Assembly: GCF_004310295.1 (NCBI RefSeq)
Contig: NZ_SISB01000001.1
Span: 1 to 64,000, forward strand
Reading direction: 5' to 3'
Length of the DNA stretch: 64,000 bases
Source: Pseudomonas sp. BGI-2
GTDB lineage: Bacteria > Pseudomonadota > Gammaproteobacteria > Pseudomonadales > Pseudomonadaceae
Under the pieces are notes generated by a model. The model was given only the letters and a program-made list of their open reading frames with translations. It was not told the DNA's origin and ran no database searches. Below are positions 38,801 through 47,481 of the stretch, one piece after another. Position numbers and translations under genes: made by a program. Numbering within the stretch: position 1 is the first letter of the stretch; each line of letters opens with the position of its first letter.

Positions 38801-38932
38801 GGTGTGGGCGAGTTTGAAATGGCGTACCTGCTCGGCGAAGGCTGGCGCCGGGAGCATGCCCAGCGCGCCGAGGCTCGAGCCAGCAAGGCCGATACCAGCG
38901 ACCTTGAAGAACTGACGACGGTTGAGGTCCAT
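35867..38932 (-). CDS. fdnG: Selenocysteine-containing formate dehydrogenase major subunit (in-frame UGA)
   Basis: One 1021-residue gene read through a UGA at 38344-38342 (residue 197, Sec); it would appear as two genes if UGA were a stop. A twin-arginine signal (MDLNRRQFFKVAGIGLAGSS) is followed by the [4Fe-4S] motif CPYCSVGCGL ... GTLCPKG and the Sec context NQARV-U-HGPTVASLAPT, then the molybdopterin domains and a C-terminal cofactor-binding domain (VRVSSKRGHIEA). Formate is oxidised to CO2 at the Sec-Mo centre in the periplasm. ATG behind ATCAGGAGTGCACG. Operon fdnGHI-fdhE-selA-selB-selC. Confidence 0.96.
38312..38344 (-). promoter_or_regulatory. SECIS element for the fdnG UGA codon
   Basis: Directly after the UGA (38344-38342) the mRNA can fold as CGG-U-GGCA, loop AGUCU, UGCCCCG (38331-38312), i.e. 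a stem with a single bulged U and a G-U-containing apical loop. A bulged U and loop G/U are the contacts bacterial SelB needs, and the spacing from UGA resembles E. coli fdhF/fdnG. Confidence 0.85.
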
Positions 38933-39100
38933 CGTGCACTCCTGATCAGGTGGAGACCCGGTACTTTTGCCGGGTTTTTCTGGACGATCACGGTGGCGGC
39001 AGCGTGGCTACCGACCTTTGAAACTTTAGCCAATGGGAGAAGTGACTGCGTGAAAACCGACCATCGGGCAACACCCGGATATCAGCCACCACACAAAACC

Positions 39101-39266
39101 TGTGGGAGCGAGCCTTTGTGGCGAGGGGATTTATCCCCGTTCGGCTGCGAAGCAGTCGCAAAACCATTGTTTGCGGTAGACCTGATACACCGCGGTTTTC
39201 GATTTTGGGGCCGCTTTGCAGCCCAACGGGGATAAATCCCCTCGCCACAAAGGCTCACTCCCACAG
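39101..39266. repeat. REPIN
   Basis: TGTGGGAGCGAGCC at the left and GGCTCACTCCCACA at the right enclose opposed copies of the GCGAGGGGATTTATCCCC palindrome, with a 70-base spacer. Same family as 23111-23233. It fills most of the space between fdnG and the aminotransferase gene. Confidence 0.9.
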
Positions 39267-39360
39267 GGATTTGTGCTGTTCGGACCATTACCGTCTCGCT
39301 CCCACAAGGCTGGGCGATTATCATGAGCGCCATCTCCAACCGGCCTTTATGAGACTGAGC

Positions 39361-40515
39361 ATGACCTTCGATTTTGATCAGGTGTTCGACCGCCACGACA
39401 CCGGCAGTACCAAGTGGAGCCGCTACCCGGCCGACGTGTTGCCGATGTGGGTCGCCGACATGGACTTCGCCGCGCCGCCGGTCATCCTTGAAGCCCTGCG
39501 CAAACGCCTGGAACACCCGATGGTCGGCTACAGCGTGCCTCAGGAAAATCTGCGCGCCGCCATCGTGGCCGACCTCTGGAACAAATACGCCTGGCGCGTA
39601 TTACCTGAAGAACTGATCTTCCTGCCGGGCGTGGAGTCAGGTTTCAACATGGCCCTGAAGGCGCTGGTCGAGCCGCAACAAAACGTTGTGGTTCAGGTGC
39701 CGAACTACCCGCCGCTGCGTCATGCGCCGGGTCATTGGGGTTTGAACAAGGTTGAACTCGAATTTGACGCGTCGGCTGACGGCACGTACGACACGCCGCT
39801 CGCGACCTTGAGCCAGGCACTGACCGGCGGCGGTGCGCTGCTGCTGAGCAATCCGCATAACCCGTTGGGCAAAGTCTTTCCACGGGAAGAACTGCAAGCA
39901 GTGGCCGATATCTGCCTGGAACAAAACGCCTGGATCATCTCTGACGAGATTCATGCCGAGCTGTGCTTCGACGGGCGCGTGCACATCCCCACGGCATCCC
40001 TCAGCCCGCAGATCGCCAAGCGCACCATCACCCTGATGTCGGCGAGCAAGGCTTACAACATTGCCGGCCTGAAAACCTCCTTCATGATCATTCAGGACTC
40101 GGCTTTGCGAGCGAAGGTCAACCACGCCCGTTGCGGCATGGTCGACAGCGTCAATCCGCTGGGCATGGAAGCGACTCGCGTTGCCTACAGCGAAGGCGGC
40201 CCGTGGCTGGCCGGGTTGAAGGCGTATCTGCAAGGTAATCGGGATTACCTGGTGGAAGCGGTTCGCCGCCGTTTGCCGGGTGTGACGATCAACATCCCGC
40301 AAGGCACGTATCTGGCGTGGCTCGATTGCACCGCCCTGGAGCTGGACAATCCGCAGCAGTTCTTCCTGGAACAGGCCAAGGTCGGACTGAGCCCCGGCCT
40401 GGATTTCGGCGACAACGCCCGGCAATTCGTGCGCCTGAACTTCGGCTGCCCGCGGGCGTTGCTCGAAGAAGGTCTGGCGCGTATGGAACGAAGCTTGCGC
40501 ACCCTCAAGGCCTGA
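39361..40515 (+). CDS. MalY/PatB-type PLP aminotransferase or C-S lyase
   Basis: A 384-residue class I/II aminotransferase-fold protein. The start MTFDFDQVFDRHDTGSTKWS, the WVADMDFAAPP motif and the PLP lysine in LMSASKAYNIAGLKTSF (about residue 231) are typical of the MalY/PatB cystathionine beta-lyase group; NYPPLRH and SNPHNPLGKVF contact substrate and cofactor. It probably cleaves cystathionine or cysteine conjugates to pyruvate, ammonia and a thiol. I chose ATG 39361; an open frame extending upstream to 39118 runs through the REPIN and is not coding. Monocistronic. Confidence 0.88.
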   Translation: MTFDFDQVFDRHDTGSTKWSRYPADVLPMWVADMDFAAPPVILEALRKRLEHPMVGYSVPQENLRAAIVADLWNKYAWRVLPEELIFLPGVESGFNMALKALVEPQQNVVVQVPNYPPLRHAPGHWGLNKVELEFDASADGTYDTPLATLSQALTGGGALLLSNPHNPLGKVFPREELQAVADICLEQNAWIISDEIHAELCFDGRVHIPTASLSPQIAKRTITLMSASKAYNIAGLKTSFMIIQDSALRAKVNHARCGMVDSVNPLGMEATRVAYSEGGPWLAGLKAYLQGNRDYLVEAVRRRLPGVTINIPQGTYLAWLDCTALELDNPQQFFLEQAKVGLSPGLDFGDNARQFVRLNFGCPRALLEEGLARMERSLRTLKA

Positions 40516-40531
40516 TAACACAACAAATTCC

Positions 40532-40623
40532 TGTAGGAGCGAAGCTTGCTCGCGAAGACGGCGTACCAGTTGACACATGTATGACTGACACACTGCCTTC
40601 GCGAGCAAGCTTCGCTCCTACAA
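40532..40623. repeat. REPIN
   Basis: TGTAGGAGCGAAGCTTGCTC and its reverse complement GAGCAAGCTTCGCTCCTACA form almost perfect 26-bp outer arms around a ~40-base spacer. This palindrome family (TTCGCGAGCAAGC) is shared with 52844-52921 and 53414-53496, and differs from the GGGGATTTATCCCC type. Confidence 0.9.
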
Positions 40624-40778
40624 GGGTTTTGGGTGGTTTCGGGTATTGTAAACGGCGTCAAACCGATGATGTGATCGCCCTTGTAGCAGCTGGTGAACCC
40701 ACGAAATAATGAACCCCTGACAATTTTCCCCGCTCAATACCTTTAGCGCCCCACCGCGGGCCGCTCGAGGAGGTCGTC

Positions 40779-40826
40779 ATGTCTGGCCCACAAACGCGGC
40801 CCACCCCCAGCGAGAACCGAGCATGA
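40779..40826 (+). CDS. Short leader ORF overlapping the antiporter start
   Basis: ATG at 40779, preceded by GAGGAGGTCGTC (the best ribosome binding site in this stretch), opens a 15-codon frame (MSGPQTRPTPSENRA) whose TGA overlaps the antiporter ATG at 40823 as ATGA. The antiporter ATG itself has a weak site, so its translation may depend on ribosomes ending here. No known family; function would be translational coupling. Confidence 0.5.
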   Translation: MSGPQTRPTPSENRA

Positions 40827-42166
40827 GTTTCATTTTATGGGTGGCCGTGTTGGGTGCTGTACTGCTGACGCTGGCGCTGACCTCGTCATACCTGCGCTGG
40901 ATGCCGGTGACCACGTCTGCGGTGTGCCTGGTGCTGGGTGTCGGCATCGGACCGGCCGGGCTCGGGCTGTTGAAGCTGGACATCGCTGACGCTTCGATCT
41001 GGATGGAGCACCTGACGGAAGTCGCGGTGCTCTTTTCTTTATTTGTCTGTGGCCTGAAATTGCGCTCCCCGCTCAAGCATAAAAACTGGCGGGTCGCGTT
41101 CGGCCTGGCCGGACCGGTCATGCTGCTGACCATTGGCGGCATCTGCCTGTTGCTGCATTACGGGCTGCAATTGTCGTGGGGCGCGTCAATGCTGATCGGC
41201 TCGATCCTGGCGCCTACCGACCCGGTGCTCGCCGCCCTGGTCCAGGTCAACGACGCGCGGGATGACGACAGCGTGCGGTTTGGCCTTTCCGGTGAAGCCG
41301 GGCTCAATGACGGGATTGCGTTTCCGTTCGTGATTCTTGGCCTGCTCCTGCTGCAACACGATGGCAACCCCGGCTGGTTTGGCGACTGGGTACTGCGCAG
41401 TCTGCTCTGGGCCGTTCCGGCCGGTTTACTGACGGGTTACTGGATGGGACGCGGCATTGGGCGTCTTACGTTGGTTTTGCGTATCAAGAACGATGACAGC
41501 ACGCTGTCGCCGAACGATTACCTCGCCCTCGCCTTGATTGCCTTGGCGTACGTCGGGGCCGAGTCAATCCACGCTTACGGGTTTCTGTCGGTGTTCGCCG
41601 CCGGCCTCGGATTGCGTCAGGAAGAGGTCAGCTCCACGGGCAATGACGCACTACCGGCCGAGCATTTGGTCCAACCTGTCGTCGGACACCAGAACGTCGA
41701 ACCGCAGCACGCAGTGCATGGCGATACCGACAACCTTGAAGACACCCAGGTCGCTGCGGGCATCATGATGGGTGACATGCTCGCCTTCGGCAGTCTCGTG
41801 GAGCGGGCCATGGAAGTGTTTCTGGTCACCCTGCTCGGCATCGTGCTGATCGCTCACTGGGACTGGCGCGCCCTGCTGGTTGGTGGGGTTTTGTTTTGCC
41901 TGATTCGCCCCTTGAGTGTCGCTGTGTTGCCGTGGGGTCGATTGCTCGATTGGCGTCAGCGAATGTTGATTGGCTGGTTCGGCATACGCGGCATCGGCAG
42001 CCTTTATTACCTGTTCTATGCCTTGAATCACGGGTTGGGTCAGTCGGTGGCGACGCTGTGTACCGACCTGACCTTGTCCGTGGTTGCGTTAAGCATTCTG
42101 ATCCACGGAATCAGCACGCAACCCACCCTCGCCTACTATGAACGGCGCAAGAAACAGGTTATTTGA
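40823..42166 (+). CDS. Cation:proton antiporter (CPA1/NhaP-like)
   Basis: A 447-residue inner-membrane protein with about 11-12 hydrophobic segments. SILAPTDPVLAALVQVND and SGEAGLNDGIAFPFVILGL carry the TDPV and ND motifs of the Na+(K+)/H+ antiporter pore. A ~50-residue polar insert (about 271-320, EHLVQPVVGHQNVEPQHAVH) precedes the last third, which is unusual for the family. No C-terminal TrkA-like domain. The start is coupled to the short leader ORF. Confidence 0.88.
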   Translation: MSFILWVAVLGAVLLTLALTSSYLRWMPVTTSAVCLVLGVGIGPAGLGLLKLDIADASIWMEHLTEVAVLFSLFVCGLKLRSPLKHKNWRVAFGLAGPVMLLTIGGICLLLHYGLQLSWGASMLIGSILAPTDPVLAALVQVNDARDDDSVRFGLSGEAGLNDGIAFPFVILGLLLLQHDGNPGWFGDWVLRSLLWAVPAGLLTGYWMGRGIGRLTLVLRIKNDDSTLSPNDYLALALIALAYVGAESIHAYGFLSVFAAGLGLRQEEVSSTGNDALPAEHLVQPVVGHQNVEPQHAVHGDTDNLEDTQVAAGIMMGDMLAFGSLVERAMEVFLVTLLGIVLIAHWDWRALLVGGVLFCLIRPLSVAVLPWGRLLDWRQRMLIGWFGIRGIGSLYYLFYALNHGLGQSVATLCTDLTLSVVALSILIHGISTQPTLAYYERRKKQVI

Positions 42167-42356
42167 TTTCCTTCCTAAGCATTTATCGGCGTATCAAACG
42201 AATTTTTGCCTTCAAAAATTTGAAATCTCTGCGCAACCAAGTAGTCACAACTTTAATTCCGCCTGGTTTTCTTGCACGGCGGGACCCGACAGGTTCGGTT
42301 CCACTGTGGCAACGACGCCGTTTAAAAGGGACCTCGGAAAAATTAAGGTGCCGGTC

Positions 42357-42653
42357 ATGATTCACTGTTCAACCCCCGATCAAATCAAAGCCTGCCGGGC
42401 GTTCGCCCTGGAGTCCAACCGCCAGATGTTCGAAGAAGCCCAGTCACTGAGCCGCTGCGCCTTTGAAATGCTTGAGGCCGGCGAAATGGACCTGGAACTG
42501 TTTGATCGCTATCAGGCGATGCGCAGGAAGGCTGATCTGAAATTCCAGGAAGCGATTGAGCACGTGCGATTGCTCAACGAAGACTTTCCGCCGATCCCGA
42601 TGTCCGTGAACAACTCTCACCGGTTGCGCCAGCCGCTCGAAGACCGGGTTTGA
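42357..42653 (+). CDS. Small conserved hypothetical protein
   Basis: A 98-residue soluble helical protein from ATG 42357, with AAGGTG upstream. It is rich in Glu, Arg and Met (SLSRCAFEMLEAGEMDLELF), compatible with a helical bundle, and has no signal peptide. Pattern and size recall phasin- or flagellar-chaperone-like small proteins but I cannot assign it. It stands alone between the antiporter and a REP cluster. Confidence 0.65.
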   Translation: MIHCSTPDQIKACRAFALESNRQMFEEAQSLSRCAFEMLEAGEMDLELFDRYQAMRRKADLKFQEAIEHVRLLNEDFPPIPMSVNNSHRLRQPLEDRV

Positions 42654-42704
42654 GCCTGAAAACATGGCTGCTCCTGATGCCAGTGGTTCAGAAGCGGCAC
42701 ATAA

Positions 42705-42856
42705 CCTGTGGCGAGGGGGCTTGCCCCCGTTGGGTCGCGAAGCGGCCCCAAAACCTGCGACCGCGATGAGTCGGCACACGGCACGCGGTGATTTTACGAC
42801 TGCTACGCAGCCGAACGGGGCGGTGCAACGTTTCGCTAAACCCCATCGCCACAGGT
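42705..42856. repeat. REP cluster
   Basis: CCTGTGGCGAGGGGGCTTGC at the left and ATCGCCACAGG at the right, with a GCTACGCAGCCGAACGGGG block near the right arm, resemble a decayed REPIN of the GCGAGGGG type. The right-hand palindrome is interrupted (GGGGCGGTGCAACG). Spans most of the space to the hemerythrin gene; TCACAGT repeats at 42860-42881 are a short tandem. Confidence 0.7.
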
Positions 42857-43113
42857 CGCAGTTCACAGTTCACAGTTCACAGAGTGTCCCGCCTCAGTAA
42901 GGAAAAACACCACGCCGCGAACTGCATGAATCAACTTCCGGACTCATGCAGCCTGCACGACCTCAATTCGCCATCAGCCATCTCAACTCATTGTTTTTTT
43001 AGGTGCTGACTAAAGCCCCGTAGTCGGCACGACAAATGCTCCAGGTCTATGAGCGACCTACGGCCATGAGACCGTTTGCGCCCATCCCCGTGACTATTTG
43101 AGAGATTCGAACC

Positions 43114-43590
43114 ATGAACGCCATCGACCTGTTGAAAGCCGACCATGAACGCGTAAAGGGCATCCTGAATCAGTTGAGCGAGTCCACCGAGCGTGGTGTT
43201 AAAAAGCGCACTGAGCTGCTGGCCAAGCTTGAAATGGAAATCGCCATTCATACTCGCCTCGAAGAGGAAGTCTTGTACCCGGCGTACAAAAAGGCGGGAG
43301 GCAAGGAACAGGACGTCATGTATTACGAAGCCAAGGAAGAGCACCGCACCGTGGATTCGCTGGTGCTGCCGGACCTGAAAGTCACCGACCCTTCCACCCC
43401 GGAGTTCGCCGGCCGAGTGAAAGTGGTCAAGGAACTGCTGGAACACCACATCGAAGAAGAGGAAACAGAAATGTTCCCTCAAGCCAAAAAGCTGCTGGGC
43501 AAAGCCACGCTGGAAGAGTTGGGGGCGCAGATGGAAACGCTTAAGGCGCAGTACAAGAAAGAAATGAGCACACCCAATATGGCGGCTTGA
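43114..43590 (+). CDS. Hemerythrin (HHE) domain protein
   Basis: A 158-residue four-helix protein. Metal-binding His/Glu residues of the HHE family are present in order: LKADHERVKGIL, HTRLEEEVLYP, EEHRTVDS and EHHIEEEETEMFP. Such proteins hold a di-iron site and sense or store oxygen, NO or iron. ATG with a short purine stretch (TTTGAGAG) upstream. Monocistronic; a long foldback follows at 43607. Confidence 0.9.
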   Translation: MNAIDLLKADHERVKGILNQLSESTERGVKKRTELLAKLEMEIAIHTRLEEEVLYPAYKKAGGKEQDVMYYEAKEEHRTVDSLVLPDLKVTDPSTPEFAGRVKVVKELLEHHIEEEETEMFPQAKKLLGKATLEELGAQMETLKAQYKKEMSTPNMAA

Positions 43591-43606
43591 TTCGGTTGGC
43601 TGATGT

Positions 43607-43714
43607 AAAAAAGCCCGGCAAATGCCGCAACACTGTTCACTTAGGCACAGATGTTCGCCTGAAGATAAGGGAACAGCATTACGGCAGATGCCTGGTGCCT
43701 GGCTTTTTATTTTT
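43607..43714. terminator. Long imperfect foldback between convergent genes
   Basis: AAAAAAGCCCGGCA ... AATGCCGCAACACTGTTC on the left can pair with GAACAGCATTACGGCAGATGCC ... GGCTTTTT on the right, leaving an inner TTAGGC/GCCTGAA hairpin. The ends are A-run and T-run, so it may be a bidirectional terminator for the hemerythrin and membrane genes. Its length (~108 nt) also allows a structured small RNA or a small transposon relic. Confidence 0.55.
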
Positions 43715-43719
43715 GCGTG

Positions 43720-44265
43720 TCAGCCGCCCGGGTTGGTCACCTGGATGTAAACCGCGTAGCTGCCCAGCAATACCCAGAAGGTTGCGAAAATCCACGGCGT
43801 GCGCACCGAAAACAGCAGCGATTTACGGTAACCCTTGTGGGACGATTCCATCTCACTGAACAGCGGTGATTCATCGTACGCCAGCCCCATCCATGGCTCG
43901 CTGCGCAATAACTCACTCTGTTTGAAGTGCCAGTGATCGATGATGTCGTAGGCCGCACGAATACCCGGCCAGGCGTTCAGCGAACTGAGCAACCCAAGCA
44001 GCGCGAGGAACGGTGGCACCACCAGAGTGAAGAGTTTTCCCCACTCGGGATTAAGGTTGGACATGCAGGAGGCGAAGGCAATCACCAAAAACGATTGCGC
44101 GGCCAGGTAAGCATCTGTTCGATTTGCGAGGATGCTGGTTTCGTACTGGATTTCACGACGGTAGAAATCCAGGCGCTCCTTGGGCGATCCGAACATCTTG
44201 GCGTTGTGTTCGGTCATGGCTTCTTCGGCGGGGTGTTCGGTCAGTATTCTGGGCACAAGCATCAC
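43720..44265 (-). CDS. Hypothetical membrane protein
   Basis: A 181-residue protein with three hydrophobic segments: YLAAQSFLVIAFASCMSNLN (about 53-72), LFTLVVPPFLALLGLLSSLN (about 79-98) and a C-terminal TPWIFATFWVLLGSYAVYIQ (about 156-175). The ~55 residues between segments two and three are soluble (DIIDHWHFKQSELL). No known family; the layout resembles small RipA/ SLATT-type two- and three-helix proteins. An in-frame ATG at 44217 (MTEHNAKMFGSPK) is an equally good start; neither has a strong ribosome binding site. Confidence 0.65.
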   Translation of the reverse strand: MMLVPRILTEHPAEEAMTEHNAKMFGSPKERLDFYRREIQYETSILANRTDAYLAAQSFLVIAFASCMSNLNPEWGKLFTLVVPPFLALLGLLSSLNAWPGIRAAYDIIDHWHFKQSELLRSEPWMGLAYDESPLFSEMESSHKGYRKSLLFSVRTPWIFATFWVLLGSYAVYIQVTNPGG

Positions 44266-44419
44266 ACGTGGACTGGGAAAGCATCTGACGAAACCTTTCT
44301 GGGCAAAGTTCAGCTGGATTTAATGCGCCTCCAATGGCTTCCGGTCGGAGAAAAAAACCTCGAACGGCGCCCCTCCGCCGTGGTCCTCCAGAGACAGAGG
44401 CAGATTTCAAGGACTGCGC

Positions 44420-44653
44420 ATGGACCATCTCGATTGGGTGCAATGGCCAGCGATGCTGATCACAGTGCTGGCGGCGTGGCTGATCGGCTCGCAAAAACCT
44501 TCGCGCAGGGTATGGGGCTTCAGCTGCTTTATCGTCAGCAACCTCTTGTGGGTGATTTGGGGTTATCACACCAACGCCTATGCATTGATCGTGTTGCAGT
44601 TTTGCCTGTGTGCCATGAACCTGCGCGGTTTCAAGAAGAACGCGGACGGTTGA
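44420..44653 (+). CDS. Small inner-membrane protein
   Basis: A 77-residue protein with two or three hydrophobic helices (WPAMLITVLAAWLIG, FSCFIVSNLLWVIWG and ALIVLQFCLCAMNL) and a positively charged end (RGFKKNADG). The pattern matches short PnuC/SWEET-like or YgaP-type small membrane proteins, but no family can be fixed. ATG with a weak site (AAGGACTGCGC) upstream. Convergent with the hybrid kinase gene. Confidence 0.6.
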   Translation: MDHLDWVQWPAMLITVLAAWLIGSQKPSRRVWGFSCFIVSNLLWVIWGYHTNAYALIVLQFCLCAMNLRGFKKNADG

Positions 44654-44665
44654 GCGAAACGCCGC

Positions 44666-46588
44666 TCACTTCATGGCCAAGGCAATGACTTCCACCAGAT
44701 TGAGTTGGGTAAAGGGTTTGGACAAGCGCGGGAGCTTGGTGGCGAAACCTTCCAGGCGCTCGGCATAGCCTGTGGCGAGGACAATCGGCAGGTCGGGTTT
44801 CAAGGTCCGGATGGCCTGCGCCAATTGCGCGCCGTTCATTTGTGGCATGGCCATATCGGTGATGACCAGGTCAATATTCTGCTCGACGTCAAACTGCTCA
44901 AGCGCTTGTGCACCGGACACCGCGCTGATCACCCGGTGGCCGAGGTCCTCCAGCAACAGGCCGGTACTGGTCAACACCAGGGTGTCATCGTCCACAACCA
45001 ATACGCACAACTGAGGCACCGGCGGCGCTTCTACTTCCGCTGCAGCGGGCTTGGCGACCGAAGTAGCCGTAGCGACAGGTATCCACAGTTCGGCGACAGT
45101 GCCGATGTCCTTCTGGCTCTTGAGAATGAATCGCCCGCCCAACTGCTCGATAAAGCCATGAACCATCGACAACCCCAACCCCGTGCCTTTGCCGACCCCT
45201 TTTGTGGTGAAAAACGGGTCCATCGCCGAAGCCAGGATGAGATCATCCATGCCCTCGCCTGTATCGGTGACACTCAGGCAGACATATTGGCCAGCCGGCA
45301 GCAGCAAAATTGATTGGTCGAGGACGTCTTCTGTCCTGGCGCTGATGACGATTTTACCGCCGTTGGGCATGGCATCCCGGGCGTTGGTGGCCAGGTTCAA
45401 CACCGCCAGTTCGAGTTGATTGACATCAGCCATGACCGGTACGAGGTCAGGGAAAAAGCGTGTTTCGAGCTGCACGGCAGGTCCGAGGGAGCTGCGCAAG
45501 AGTCCAGTGATCCCCTCTACCAGCGCGGGTATCTCGACGGATTCGGACTTGAGTTCCTGACGCCTGGCGAACGCTAGCATGCGTTGGGTCAGCGATACAC
45601 CGCGCAAGGCACCCTGGGTGGCGTTGTCCACCAATCGAGTGACTTTCGGATCCTCTCCCACGCGTTTGCGCACGATTTCCAGGTTGCCAAGGATGACGGT
45701 CAGCAGATTATTGAAGTCGTGGGCGATCCCGCCACTGAGTTGTCCAATCGCCTGCATCTTCTGCGCCTGGAACAGCGCCTCTCGAGTTCTTTCCAGATCC
45801 TTCTGAGCTTGCGTGGCCTCGGTGATGTCACGGGTAATCTTGGCGAAGCCCAACAACGTGCCGGTTTCGCCCCAGATCGGATCGACCATGACATGGGCAA
45901 AAAACCGCGTTCCGTCCTTGCGCACGCGCCAGGCCTTGTTTTCAAAGCGCCCCTCGCGCATAGCCGTTTCCAACGCGCGTTGCGGTTCACCGGCTTCGCG
46001 GTCTTCGGGGGTGTAGAAGATTGAAAAATGCTGACCAATGACTTCTTCGGGACGGTAACCCTTGATCCGCTGGGCCCCCAGATTCCAGTTGGTCAGGCGT
46101 CCATCCGGGGCAAGCATGTAGATGGCGTAATCAGTGACGCTTTGAACCAGCAACCGAAACTGCTGCTCGCTTTGCTTGAGGGTTTCTTCGGCCATTTTGC
46201 GGTCGGTAAGGTCCCGGGTGATCTTGGCAAAACCCAGCAACTTGCCCGACGGATCGATAATCGGATCGATCACCACATGGCACCAGAAGTGCGTACCGTC
46301 CTTGCGAACCCGCCAGCCTTCACCCTCGAAACGACCCTCGCGAATCGCCGTATCCAACGCACACTGGGGCTTACCGGCGCGGCGATCCTCTTCGGTATAG
46401 AAGCGTGAAAAATGCTCACCGAGAATCTCCGCCTCCTCGTACCCCTTGAAACGCCTGGCGCCGGAGTTCCAACTGGTAATGATGCCGTCGGGATCAATCA
46501 TGTAGATCGCATAGTCCACCACGGCATCAATCAGCAGGCGAAAACGCATTTCCTCGATGGAGTAGGTTTTGGACTTGTTATCACTCAT
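44666..46588 (-). CDS. Hybrid histidine kinase with two PAS domains and a receiver
   Basis: A 640-residue protein with no transmembrane helix: PAS/PAC 1 (about residues 15-132), PAS/PAC 2 (about 145-262), HisKA with phosphorylatable His290 in SGGIAHDFNNLL, HATPase with GTGLGLSMVHG, and a C-terminal receiver with DMAMPQMNG (phosphoacceptor Asp about 574). The two PAS copies are near-identical (FWCHVVIDPI / FFAHVMVDPI), pointing to internal duplication; WNLGAQRIKGY and WNSGARRFKGY resemble light/redox PAS sequences but no flavin-binding cysteine is seen. A soluble signal is likely. No partner regulator gene is adjacent. Confidence 0.92.
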   Translation of the reverse strand: MSDNKSKTYSIEEMRFRLLIDAVVDYAIYMIDPDGIITSWNSGARRFKGYEEAEILGEHFSRFYTEEDRRAGKPQCALDTAIREGRFEGEGWRVRKDGTHFWCHVVIDPIIDPSGKLLGFAKITRDLTDRKMAEETLKQSEQQFRLLVQSVTDYAIYMLAPDGRLTNWNLGAQRIKGYRPEEVIGQHFSIFYTPEDREAGEPQRALETAMREGRFENKAWRVRKDGTRFFAHVMVDPIWGETGTLLGFAKITRDITEATQAQKDLERTREALFQAQKMQAIGQLSGGIAHDFNNLLTVILGNLEIVRKRVGEDPKVTRLVDNATQGALRGVSLTQRMLAFARRQELKSESVEIPALVEGITGLLRSSLGPAVQLETRFFPDLVPVMADVNQLELAVLNLATNARDAMPNGGKIVISARTEDVLDQSILLLPAGQYVCLSVTDTGEGMDDLILASAMDPFFTTKGVGKGTGLGLSMVHGFIEQLGGRFILKSQKDIGTVAELWIPVATATSVAKPAAAEVEAPPVPQLCVLVVDDDTLVLTSTGLLLEDLGHRVISAVSGAQALEQFDVEQNIDLVITDMAMPQMNGAQLAQAIRTLKPDLPIVLATGYAERLEGFATKLPRLSKPFTQLNLVEVIALAMK

Positions 46589-46733
46589 CGATCACACCTG
46601 TGATTGTTGTTTTTATGGAGTATGCGACAAACCGTCGGTTTGGAAAGCCAGAAAACGGTCGTGCACTGGAGCATAACGCTCAGACCACCTATTCTCGACG
46701 CCAATCGCCATTTCTGGCCGATTCAAGGCGCCC

Positions 46734-47481
46734 ATGATCCTGATTCTGTTGCCCACCTCTGACTACGATCCCACTGAGAGCAGCGTTCCATGGCAAGCCA
46801 TGCGCCAGGCCGGCATCGAGGTGTGTTTCGCGTCACCCGAGGGCTTGCCCGCCTACGCCGACTCGCGCCTGGTGGATATCGGCTTCGGTCCATTGACCCC
46901 GTTGCTGATGACGCGCAAGGCCGACCTTGCAAGCTACGCCCGGATGACCGAAGACCCGTCATTTCGCAAACCGCTGTCCTATGACGAAATCGACCCCAGC
47001 GAGTTCCAGGGGCTGCTGATTCCTGGCGGGCATGCCAAGGGCATGCGCAGTCTGTTGGAGTCCGAGCAGGCCCGACGGATCGCGCTGCACTTTTTCACGT
47101 CCGACAAACCGGTGGCAGCGGTCTGTCATGGCGTGCTGTTGCTCGCCCGCACGCTCGACCCCGATTTCGGGCTTTCGGTGTTGCAAGGTCACCGCACTGG
47201 TGGCCAACACCATGGAGCTGCCAGCCTGGGTAACTACCGCCGCCTGGCTCGGGCGCTACTACCGAACCTATCCTCAAACCGTCGAAGCGGAAGTCACCGC
47301 CGCCCTGTCCAGCCCGATGGATTTCCTGCGAGGTCCCGCCATGGCGGTACGTGATTCGGCGGAACAGCCACAACGAGGTTTCGTCGTCCGCGATGGCCAG
47401 TTGCTGACCGCTCGCTGGCCGGGAGACTGTCATCTCTTCGCCGCCGAATGGGTACGCCTGCTTAGCGGTTCACGTATTTGA
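46734..47481 (+). pseudogene. DJ-1/PfpI family protein, frameshifted
   Basis: ATG 46734 starts MILILLPTSDYDPTESSVPW, a class I glutamine-amidotransferase-like fold, and keeps the nucleophile Cys in VAAVCHGVLLLART. At about 47187 (LSVLQG) the frame breaks; the family's expected LQG-K-VTALVA continuation appears in another frame, which then stays open as VTALVANTMELPAWVTTAAW to 47481. A loss of two (or five) bases explains it. The product would end early at 47354 with an unrelated tail. The last 20 bp overlap the convergent zeta-toxin-like gene. Confidence 0.82.

Noticed and set aside
39118..39360. A longer N-terminus for the MalY/PatB-type enzyme.
   Set aside because: The extension is translation of a REPIN; ATG 39361 gives the normal family start.
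40777..41142. Minus-strand 121-codon frame over the antiporter start.
   Set aside because: It overlaps a clear antiporter gene, has no ribosome binding site and no recognisable protein features.
43607..43714. An integron attC site.
   Set aside because: No RYYYAAC/GTTRRRY core pair at the arm ends, and no integrase or cassette array.
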